A DNA stretch of 64,000 nt from Limimaricola hongkongensis DSM 17492. Lineage in GTDB: Bacteria; Pseudomonadota; Alphaproteobacteria; Rhodobacterales; Rhodobacteraceae. Within the stretch, counting starts at the first letter, position 1, and each line of letters begins with the position of its first letter. This document shows, in pieces, positions 1-7,168 of this stretch. The stretch is taken from contig NZ_KK088653.1 in the NCBI RefSeq assembly GCF_000600975.2, positions 62,501 through 126,500 on the forward strand. Direction: 5' to 3'. The notes below the pieces were generated by a model. That model was not told where the DNA came from and searched no databases. It saw nothing but the letters and a program-made list of their open reading frames with translations. Both the position numbers and the translations under genes were made by a program.

Positions 1-559
<559 letters not shown>

Positions 560-668
560 CGATCCAGAAACAGCAAGGCTGGATCCGAAAGCATACACGC
601 AAAACACGGTGTACGACCTGGAACGACGGCCCCCCCGAACGGGACGGGCCGCTGAGATGTTCTTTTCT

Positions 669-788
669 CGGTCTGGTGGCCATAGCACGAGCGAAACACC
701 CGATCCCATTCCGAACTCGGCCGTTAAGCGCCGTCGCGCTGATGGTACTGCGTCTCAAGACGTGGGAGAGTAAGTCACCGCCAGACCT
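669..788 (+). rRNA. rrf: 5S ribosomal RNA
   Basis: Structural RNA of the large subunit. The two ends pair (GGTCTGG at 670-676 with CCAGACC at 781-787), and the core CCCGATCCCATTCCGAACTC is the conserved 5S loop B/C region. The length of about 120 nt is normal. It sits 110 bp after 23S and 50 bp before tRNA-fMet in the same operon. The ends are approximate to 1-2 bases. Confidence 0.96.
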
Positions 789-837
789 AGAAAAGAACAT
801 CACAAACATTCTCTCTGAACGATGCAAAACATCCTGT

Positions 838-914
<77 letters not shown>

Positions 915-935
915 ATACTCCCACATCGACACCGC

Positions 936-1051
936 GCTCGTCAGGCTCATAACCTGAAGGGCCAAGGCCGTCTCGGAAACGCTCCGGGGGAGCGGTTCAG
1001 GCCTTGGCGGGCGGAGCCCCGGCGCAGGTTCAAATCCTGCTCCCGCAACCA
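936..1051 (+). pseudogene. Broken second tRNA-fMet copy with a 62-nt insert
   Basis: Bases 936-960 repeat the anticodon arm of the intact tRNA-fMet (860-884) exactly, and 1023-1051 repeat its T arm, acceptor 3' strand and CCA (886-914) exactly. Between them sit 62 bases (961-1022) in place of one variable-loop base. The 5' acceptor strand and D arm are absent. The insert folds: GCCAAGGCC (961-969) pairs with GGCCTTGGC (1000-1008), enclosing a second stem CGCTCC-GGG-GGAGCG (980-994). With no D arm it cannot be a normal tRNA. It may be a remnant of partial duplication plus insertion of a small palindromic element. Confidence 0.8.
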
Positions 1052-1231
1052 GATTTCCCCAAAGCATCGATGAAGACCGACCGTCAGGCGCGTGCCTCAC
1101 GCAAACCGCGCGGCTTGAGGCCTCCGCGCCACGAATCTCGCAAACCTTCCCCGAGAGAGCTCTGGGAATTGGCTCCGGGGCTTCTTCTGCTGTTCAATCC
1201 GCCCAACGTTTTCACTTGGGAAGTTTTGGCC
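1052..1231. other. Non-coding spacer after the rRNA operon
   Basis: This completes the gene-free stretch 915-1231. I see no RNA gene here apart from the broken tRNA just before it. A modest inverted repeat (GCCTCA at 1094-1099 with TGAGGC at 1116-1121) could help end rRNA transcription, but no T-run follows it. The promoter of the next gene should lie in the right half; no clear consensus is visible. Confidence 0.4.
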
Positions 1232-1714
1232 ATGACCCGACCTCGTTTGCTCGTCGCCCTTTGTCTTTCGCTGGCCCTTCCGGCGCCGATCGTCGCGCAG
1301 GAGGCCGCGCCAGCAGCCATGGACCTGACGCTGCGCGGCGACAGCGTGGTCACCTTCGATCTCGCGGCGCTCAAGGACATGCCCGTCTCCAGCTTCGAAA
1401 CCAGCACGGTCTGGACCGACGGGGTCAGCCGCTTCACCGGCGTGGCGCTGGTCGATCTGCTTGGCGTTCTGGGCGAGAAGGGCGACTCCATCCGGGCGGT
1501 TGCGCGGGATGGTTACGCCGTCGAAATTCCCGTTTCCGACGCGGTGCCGGAAGGTCCGATCGTGGCCTACGAGATGGATGGCGTGCCGTTGGACGCCGAC
1601 ATGATGGGGCCGTACTGGATCGTCTATCCCTATGACAGCGACCCGGCCTATCGCGGCGAAGAGATCGAAGCGCGCAGCATCTGGCAGCTCGACACGCTCG
1701 AACTGGGCGACTGA
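1232..1714 (+). CDS. Exported molybdopterin-domain-like protein
   Basis: 160 residues. The start MTRPRLLVALCLSLALP begins a typical Sec signal peptide, with cleavage likely after AQA/AQE near residue 24. The rest resembles the compact core of the oxidoreductase molybdopterin-binding domain (sulfite-oxidase/YedY fold): the DGVSRFTGVALVDLL segment and the 'PYWIVYPYD' segment are characteristic. I see no cysteine after the signal region, so the usual Mo-ligating Cys is absent and it probably does not bind the cofactor as the enzymes do. Similar short periplasmic proteins occur in roseobacters. Function unknown. It stands alone between the rRNA operon and a convergent membrane protein gene. Confidence 0.75.
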   Translation: MTRPRLLVALCLSLALPAPIVAQEAAPAAMDLTLRGDSVVTFDLAALKDMPVSSFETSTVWTDGVSRFTGVALVDLLGVLGEKGDSIRAVARDGYAVEIPVSDAVPEGPIVAYEMDGVPLDADMMGPYWIVYPYDSDPAYRGEEIEARSIWQLDTLELGD

Positions 1715-1724
1715 TCCGGCTGGC

Positions 1725-2135
1725 TCAGCCGGGGTCGATGCCGAGGTTCTTCACCAGACGCATCCCTGCCGCGGCATCGGCCAGCGCGTCGATCGCCGCC
1801 ATCGCGGCCATGAAGGCCGCCATGCAGATGACGTGGTTCGCGCCGGTCTGGATCAGCCGTTTGCGGCGGGTGTCGGTGCGCGCGAAGATCGGGATCTCGG
1901 GGCGCAGCATGAAGACCGATGCCAGATAGACGAACAACAGCGCCGACAGCGCCCAGTGCAGCGCGCGAAATCCCCAAAGACCGGTCTCCATGGCGATCAG
2001 CCGCGCCAGACCGACCAGCAGGCCCCAGCGCAGCACCGTGAAGATCTCGGTCGCGATCGCTTCGAGCCGGGTGCCGAGCGTCCGGCGAAACCGATCATCC
2101 GAGAGCTGATCCAGCCAGAACCGGATCGAGGCCAT
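1725..2135 (-). CDS. Small integral membrane protein, unknown function
   Basis: 136 residues starting MASIRFWLDQLSDDRFRR. The start is chosen because GGAGG lies 8 bases upstream (2144-2148 on the plus strand); a longer frame to 2234 has no such site. At least three hydrophobic segments are visible: around residues 30-45 (FTVLRWGLLVGLA), 55-75 (ALHWALSALLFVYLASVF) and 100-118 (VICMAAFMAAMAAIDAL). I do not recognise the family. It converges on the molybdopterin-domain gene with a 10-bp gap, so the two probably share a terminator region. Confidence 0.65.
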   Translation of the reverse strand: MASIRFWLDQLSDDRFRRTLGTRLEAIATEIFTVLRWGLLVGLARLIAMETGLWGFRALHWALSALLFVYLASVFMLRPEIPIFARTDTRRKRLIQTGANHVICMAAFMAAMAAIDALADAAAGMRLVKNLGIDPG

Positions 2136-2349
2136 GATCGCATCCTCCGCAGGAAGGGTGCCTTCATTGAACACCTTTCGCGTGGCGCCGCATAGCCCGG
2201 GGCCGAACCGGCGCGCGCGTTGGGCGTCATGCACCGACTTCAGCCCGAAGGGCGACCGGACGGAGTACTCGCATTGGTTGCTTTGTACGCAATCGCTCTC
2301 TTTACGCGGTTGCAGGCGCCGCTATCTCCGTGTGCAGGAGGAGCGCAAG

Positions 2350-2730
2350 ATGACGGCAACCGGCCCTAGAGATCTCGAAATGACGGATGCGGCGGGGGTG
2401 ACGGCCCGGCTGCGGCGCTGGGTGCCGCTCGGGGCGTGGCTGGCCGCGTCGTGGCGCGAGACCGGGCGGATCGTGGGGTATCGCGATGAGGAGGACGTGC
2501 TTTACCCGGTGTGCCAGTTCGATGCGGCGGGGCTGCCGCTGCTGGAGATGCGCAAGGTGATCGTGGCGCTGCGGCCGGTGATGGGGGAGGCGGCCATCGT
2601 GGGATGGCTCGGCACCGGCTGCACGCTGCTTGGTGGGGCGCGCCCCGCCGACCTGCTCGGAGCGCCGTCTTCGGCGGCGGTGGGCGAGGCCGCCCGCGCG
2701 ACGGCGCGGGAGATGGCGCAGGCGGCCTGA
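2350..2730 (+). CDS. MbcA/ParS/Xre antitoxin-like protein (orphan)
   Basis: 126 residues; AGGAGG at 2337-2342 fixes the start. The layout 'YPVCQFD...GLPLLEM..VIVALRP...' followed by 'WLGTGCTLLGGARPADLL' matches the toxin-binding C-terminal domain of Xre/MbcA/ParS antitoxins (DUF2384), where a conserved Trp-Leu and 'L-G-x-x-P-x-D-L-L' end the domain. In that family the partner is a RES-domain toxin encoded next door. None is present here: the next gene is an rRNA methyltransferase on the other strand, 7 bp away. It may therefore be an orphan or a domesticated regulator. The assignment rests on motif memory, not a search. Confidence 0.6.
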   Translation: MTATGPRDLEMTDAAGVTARLRRWVPLGAWLAASWRETGRIVGYRDEEDVLYPVCQFDAAGLPLLEMRKVIVALRPVMGEAAIVGWLGTGCTLLGGARPADLLGAPSSAAVGEAARATAREMAQAA

Positions 2731-2737
2731 GCGCGGC

Positions 2738-3874
2738 TCAGCCGATTGGCGGGGCGGTGAACAGCGTGACCTTCAGCCCGCCATGCGGCACCGGCGGTCC
2801 CCATGGCGTCACCGGCAGGCCGGTGGCGCGCGCCAGCCCCGCTTCGCTGGTGACGATGCCGACGCGCCAGCCGCGAAAGTTGCGGCGCAGCGTGTCGCCC
2901 AGCGCGCCATGCAGGCCGTAAAGCAGCTTCTTGTTGCCGATCCGCCCGCCATAGGGCGGGTTGACGATGACGAGCCCGGGGGGGCCGTCGGGCGGGGCGG
3001 CGTCGCTGACCGCCGCGTGGTGGAACGCCGCGACATCCCCCAGACCGGCCCGCTGCGCATTGGCATTGGCCCCGGCCACCGCGCCCGCATCGCGATCCGA
3101 TCCGACAAAGCGCTGTTCCGGCGGGGTCGAGCCCGCATGCGCATCGCGCAGCGCCTGCCAGCGCGCGGCGTCGAAGCTCGCCAGCCGCTCGAAGGCGAAT
3201 TGGCGCGACAGTCCGGGGGCAGCACCGGAAGCGATCGCCGCCGCCTCCAGCACGAAGGTGCCCGAGCCGCACATCGGGTCGTAGACCGGCTCCTGCCCGC
3301 TGTAATCGCAGGCGCGCAGGAACAGCGCGGCCAGCGTTTCGCGCATCGGCGCCTTGCCCACGAACTGCTTGGTGCCGCGCCGATGCAGCGGCACGCCGGA
3401 ACTGTCGAGGCTGAAGATGACCTCGTTGTCCTCGATCCGCACCTTGAGGGTCAGCGGCGCCTCGTCGGTTTCCGTCTCTTCAGCGTCGTCTGCGATGACC
3501 GCACCAAAGGCCGCGAGCGCCGTCTCGATCCGCTGCTTCGCCGCGCCCGCATGGTAGATCTTGGAGCGGCGGCAGGTGACGTCGACCCGCACGGCTTCGC
3601 CGGGGCGCAGAAGCTCGCCCCAGGGGAACTTGCGGGCCCGCTTGTCGAGCTGCGCGAGGTGAAACGCCATGAAGCCGCCGATCCGCACCAGCACCCGGCC
3701 CGCGCCGCGCAGGCACAGGTTGGCGCGCCAGACCTCGTCCCAGCCGCCTTGCGTGACGACGCCGCCGGGCACGGGGTTCGGCGCGGCGAAACCCTGTTCG
3801 CGGGCCTCCTCGGCCAGCAGGGGTTCGAGGCCGGGCGGGGCCTGAAGGAAAATCTCGAAGGGGGTCTGGGTCAT
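2738..3874 (-). CDS. rlmL: THUMP-domain 23S rRNA guanine-N2 methyltransferase (RlmL-like)
   Basis: 378 residues. The N-terminal half (about 50-165) is a THUMP RNA-binding domain. The C-terminal half is a class I SAM methyltransferase with motif I DPMCGSGT (199-206) and the N6/N2-methylase motif NPPYG (305-309). It corresponds to the N-terminal, G2445-modifying half of E. coli RlmL only; the RlmK half is missing, which is usual outside gammaproteobacteria. The start at MTQTPFEIF is preferred over a Met four residues upstream because it aligns with family starts. The gene is monocistronic, facing the antitoxin-like gene. Confidence 0.88.
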   Translation of the reverse strand: MTQTPFEIFLQAPPGLEPLLAEEAREQGFAAPNPVPGGVVTQGGWDEVWRANLCLRGAGRVLVRIGGFMAFHLAQLDKRARKFPWGELLRPGEAVRVDVTCRRSKIYHAGAAKQRIETALAAFGAVIADDAEETETDEAPLTLKVRIEDNEVIFSLDSSGVPLHRRGTKQFVGKAPMRETLAALFLRACDYSGQEPVYDPMCGSGTFVLEAAAIASGAAPGLSRQFAFERLASFDAARWQALRDAHAGSTPPEQRFVGSDRDAGAVAGANANAQRAGLGDVAAFHHAAVSDAAPPDGPPGLVIVNPPYGGRIGNKKLLYGLHGALGDTLRRNFRGWRVGIVTSEAGLARATGLPVTPWGPPVPHGGLKVTLFTAPPIG

Positions 3875-4018
3875 GGCCGCCTCCATAGCCGCTCTGTTGC
3901 GCCGCCGCGACGGGAATCTCGTGACCCGCGCCGCCTTGCGCGGGGGAGGGGGAAGGCTAGGTGTCGCGGGGCAGCCTCCCGCGAGGGGGGCATATCGTCA
4001 TCAATTCAGGGGGCTTCC

Positions 4019-4390
4019 ATGAAAACCGCCAAGGACTATCTCGACGAGGCCAACGCGCAGGTCACGCGCATCCCGGCCGATGAGGCGATCAAGAAGCATG
4101 GCGGCGACGCGCTCTTCGTCGACGTGCGCGATTCGGCGGCGATCGCCAAGACCGGCACCATCGCGGGCGCGCTGCGGGCGCCGCGCGGCTTCATCGAGTT
4201 CATGGCCGACGAGAACAGCCAGTTCCACGAGCCGAAATTCCGCAAGGAGGCCGACATCCACCTCGTCTGCGGCGCGGGCGGGCAGGCAGCGCTTGCGGGC
4301 AAGACGCTCAAGGAGATGGGCTTCGCGCATGTCACCAATATCGGCGGCATCGGCGACTGGAAGGAGGCTGGCGGCCCGATGGAGGAGTGA
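4019..4390 (+). CDS. Rhodanese-like sulfurtransferase domain protein
   Basis: 123 residues, a single rhodanese domain. The CH2-type segments are present: FVDVRD near 33-38 and the active loop LVCGAGGQAAL with the catalytic Cys84. It would move sulfane sulfur via a persulfide on Cys84; the acceptor is unknown. There is no signal peptide, so it is cytoplasmic. A strong terminator follows at once, and an oppositely oriented methyltransferase gene lies upstream, so it is its own transcription unit. Confidence 0.88.
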   Translation: MKTAKDYLDEANAQVTRIPADEAIKKHGGDALFVDVRDSAAIAKTGTIAGALRAPRGFIEFMADENSQFHEPKFRKEADIHLVCGAGGQAALAGKTLKEMGFAHVTNIGGIGDWKEAGGPMEE

Positions 4391-4408
4391 TCTTCGGGAC
4401 CGGTCGGC

Positions 4409-4442
4409 AAAGGGGCCGCGCCATCGGGCGCGGCCCCTTTTT
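4409..4442 (+). terminator. Rho-independent terminator after the rhodanese gene
   Basis: An inverted repeat AAAGGGGCCGCGCC / GGCGCGGCCCCTTTT with a short loop, followed by T's. It lies 19 bp after the rhodanese stop and, read on the minus strand, also follows the facing SDR gene, so it may work in both directions. Confidence 0.85.
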
Positions 4443-4471
4443 CATCCGGGTGCCTGCCGGATGGCGGCGCG

Positions 4472-5266
4472 TCAGATGTTCATCGCCCCGACCGAGCCGC
4501 CATCGACCCGGTAGGCCGAACCCACGGTAAAGCTGGCGCGGTCCGAGCACAGCAGCGCGATCACCGGGGCGACCTCCTCGACCCGGCCGCGGCGGCCCAG
4601 CGTCAGGAAGGGGCGCTCTTCCTTGAGGAAGCTTTCGATCGCCTCGTCCATGCTCACGCCCAGCTCGTCGGCGCGCTTTTCCATCATGCCGTCGGTCATC
4701 GGCGTCTCGATGAAGGCGGGTGAGACGGTGTTGAACAGCACGCCCTTGGGCGCATAGGGCATCGACACGCATTTGGTGAAGTTCAGAAGCGCCGCCTTGG
4801 CCGCGTTGTAGACCGCCTCGTCGGCATAGGGCTGCACCGCGTTTTCCGAGGTCACGAACACCACCCGGCCCCAGCCCTTTTCGACCATGCCGGGCACCAG
4901 CGCCCGGCTCAGCCGGACGGCGGACATGAAGTCGATCTCCCACGCCTCCATCCAGTCGTCATCGGTCATCTCCAGGGGATCGCCCTTGGCCCCGGTGACG
5001 CCCGCGGCATGGACGAGGATGTCGCAGCCGCCTTCCTCTGCGAGCCGCTCCTTGAGCCGGGCGATCTGGCCGGTATCGGTGAGATCCGCGGCCATGACGC
5101 CCGCCGCGCCGCCGACCGCCGCGTCGGCCTTTCGAAGCGCGTCTTCGTCCATGTCGGTGAGAAAGGGATGCGCCCCCTCCTGCTTGAGAAGCCTGGCCAC
5201 CTCGATGCCCATGCCGCCCGATCCGCCGGTGATGAGCGCGCGTTTGCCCTTGATGCCGAGATCCAT
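4472..5266 (-). CDS. Short-chain dehydrogenase/reductase (SDR)
   Basis: 264 residues, classical SDR. Nucleotide-binding GGSGGMG at 14-20; the NNAG motif appears as HAAG near 87-90; catalytic Ser140, Tyr153 and Lys157 (YNAAK). C-terminal 'YRVDGGSVGAMNI' is the usual end. Substrate cannot be read from sequence; candidates include 3-oxoacyl or sugar alcohol substrates. The start at MDLGIKGKRALITGG fits the family; the longer frame is low quality. It is divergent from treZ with 153 bp between them. Confidence 0.87.
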   Translation of the reverse strand: MDLGIKGKRALITGGSGGMGIEVARLLKQEGAHPFLTDMDEDALRKADAAVGGAAGVMAADLTDTGQIARLKERLAEEGGCDILVHAAGVTGAKGDPLEMTDDDWMEAWEIDFMSAVRLSRALVPGMVEKGWGRVVFVTSENAVQPYADEAVYNAAKAALLNFTKCVSMPYAPKGVLFNTVSPAFIETPMTDGMMEKRADELGVSMDEAIESFLKEERPFLTLGRRGRVEEVAPVIALLCSDRASFTVGSAYRVDGGSVGAMNI

Positions 5267-5419
5267 GCGATGTTCCGTTCCTGGCTGGGGTGGGCCGGTC
5301 AGGGCCCGTCGGCGATACAAGGACCGGCGCAGGTTCCGGTTCCCGGGGCGCAATGCCGCACCGCATGGAACCGCTGCCCCGGCAGCCCGGTTCGCGTTGC
5401 AGGGGCAAAGAGGACCGAC

Positions 5420-7168
5420 ATGACCGAGGACACCAAGCGGGCGACCGCATCAGGCAATCGTTGGGGCGCCACGCCCGAGGGCGGGGGGCGCTGGCGCTTC
5501 GGCCTCTGGGCACCGTCGGCCAAGACCGTCGCGCTTTGGCGTGACGGGGCCGAAACGCCGATGCAGCGCGGCGATGACGGCTTCTGGAGCCTGTCGGCCA
5601 AGGCCGAGGCCGGGCAGGAATACGGCTTCGTTATCGACGGGGAACGCCGCCCCGACCCGGCGGCGCGGCACCAATCGGGCGACGTGCACGGCGCGTCGGT
5701 GCTGGCCGATCCGGCGGCGCGGCGCTGGGGCACGCCGTGGGAGGGCCGCGCCTGGGACGAGGCCGTGATCTACGAGATGCATGTCGGCACCTTCACCCCG
5801 GAAGGCACCTTCAAGGCCGCCGCGAAGAAGATGCAGGCGCTTGCCGATCTCGGCATCACCGCGATCGAGATCATGCCGGTGGGCCAATGGCAGGGCGCGC
5901 GCGGCTGGGGCTATGACGGGGTGCTGCCCTATGCGCCGCACCCGGCCTATGGCACGCCCGAGGACATGCAGGATCTGGTGGAGACGGCGCAGGCTGCCGG
6001 AATGATGGTGATCCTCGACGTGGTCTACAACCATTTCGGCCCCGATGGCGCCTATCTGCACGCCTATGCGCCCGAGTTCTTCGACGAGGCGCGCCACACC
6101 CCATGGGGGGCGGCGATCGATTTCACGAAACCGGCGGTGCGCGCCTTCTTCATCGAGAACGCGCTCTACTGGCTGCGCGACTACCGGCTCGACGGGCTCA
6201 GGCTCGACGCGGTGCACCAGATCGTCGATCCCTCGCCGCATCACGTGCTGGTCGAGCTGGGCGAACGGGTGCGGGCGCAGGGCTTCGAGCGCCCCGTGCA
6301 TCTCATCACCGAGGACGAACGCAACGAGCCCGAACTGCGCGATACCGGGCTTTATGCCGCAAGCTGGAACGATGACTACCACCACGCGGTGCACACCGCC
6401 CTGACCGGCGAGAACGAAGGTTACTACGCCCCCTTCGCGCATGACCCGATCGGCGATCTGGTGCTGGCGCTGACCCGCGGCCATGTCGAGGAGGGCCAGC
6501 CCCGCCATGGCCGCGACACCCGGCGCGGGCGGCCCGCCGGGCACCTGCCATGGACCGGTTTCGTCAACTCCAACCAGACCCACGACCAAGTCGGCAACCG
6601 GGCGTTGGGCGACCGGCTGATCACCCTGGCCGATCCGCGCGGGGTCGAGGTAACACATGCGATGCTGCTCACCGCGCCGTTCATCCCGATGCTGTTCATG
6701 GGCGAAGAGGTGGGCGAAACCGCGCCCTTCCTGTTCTTTTGCGATCACGACGGCGAATTGGCGCGGCTCACCCGCGAGGGGCGGCAGAGGGAATTCAAGG
6801 ACTTCCTGAGCTTCGGCGACGAGGTGCCGGACCCCAACGCCAAGGAGACCTTCGAGCGGTCGCGCCCCTTCGGTGGCGATCCCGAGCGGATGGCGCATTG
6901 GCGCGATCTCACACGGCGCTTGCTGTCGCTGCGCGCCGCGCGCATCGTGCCTTGCATGAAGTCGGGCCGGGCCGGGCCCGCCCGCGTCACCCGCACCGGG
7001 CCGCGCGCGCTGTCGGCCTGCTGGCCTTTCGCCGAGGGGAACATCGTCATGCAGGTCAATCTCGGATCGCCCCCCGACACGCCACCCGCCCCCGAGCCGC
7101 AGGATATCGCCATCGGCGATCCGGCCATCGACCCCTTTGCCTTTTCCCTCACCGTGAGTTCCCACTGA
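5420..7168 (+). CDS. treZ: Malto-oligosyltrehalose trehalohydrolase TreZ
   Basis: 582 residues, GH13. It releases trehalose from maltooligosyl-trehalose made by TreY. An N-terminal beta-sandwich (about 15-100) precedes the TIM barrel with VVYNHFG (201-207), nucleophile Asp263 in DGLRLDAVHQ, acid/base Glu298 in LITEDE and the third carboxylate Asp389 in NSNQTHDQVGN. The trehalohydrolase signature is the 'RGWGYDGV' and 'LYAASWNDDYHHA' segments. The start MTEDTKRATA is set by the local AGAGGA upstream. It overlaps treY by one base (TGATG), so the pair is translationally coupled, and it begins the treZ-treY-glgX operon. Confidence 0.95.
   Translation: MTEDTKRATASGNRWGATPEGGGRWRFGLWAPSAKTVALWRDGAETPMQRGDDGFWSLSAKAEAGQEYGFVIDGERRPDPAARHQSGDVHGASVLADPAARRWGTPWEGRAWDEAVIYEMHVGTFTPEGTFKAAAKKMQALADLGITAIEIMPVGQWQGARGWGYDGVLPYAPHPAYGTPEDMQDLVETAQAAGMMVILDVVYNHFGPDGAYLHAYAPEFFDEARHTPWGAAIDFTKPAVRAFFIENALYWLRDYRLDGLRLDAVHQIVDPSPHHVLVELGERVRAQGFERPVHLITEDERNEPELRDTGLYAASWNDDYHHAVHTALTGENEGYYAPFAHDPIGDLVLALTRGHVEEGQPRHGRDTRRGRPAGHLPWTGFVNSNQTHDQVGNRALGDRLITLADPRGVEVTHAMLLTAPFIPMLFMGEEVGETAPFLFFCDHDGELARLTREGRQREFKDFLSFGDEVPDPNAKETFERSRPFGGDPERMAHWRDLTRRLLSLRAARIVPCMKSGRAGPARVTRTGPRALSACWPFAEGNIVMQVNLGSPPDTPPAPEPQDIAIGDPAIDPFAFSLTVSSH

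Noticed and set aside
2630..4018. Long plus-strand frame running into the rhodanese gene (586 codons)
   Set aside because: The upstream part is antisense to the rRNA methyltransferase and is low-complexity Arg/Ala. The rhodanese gene has its own ATG at 4019.
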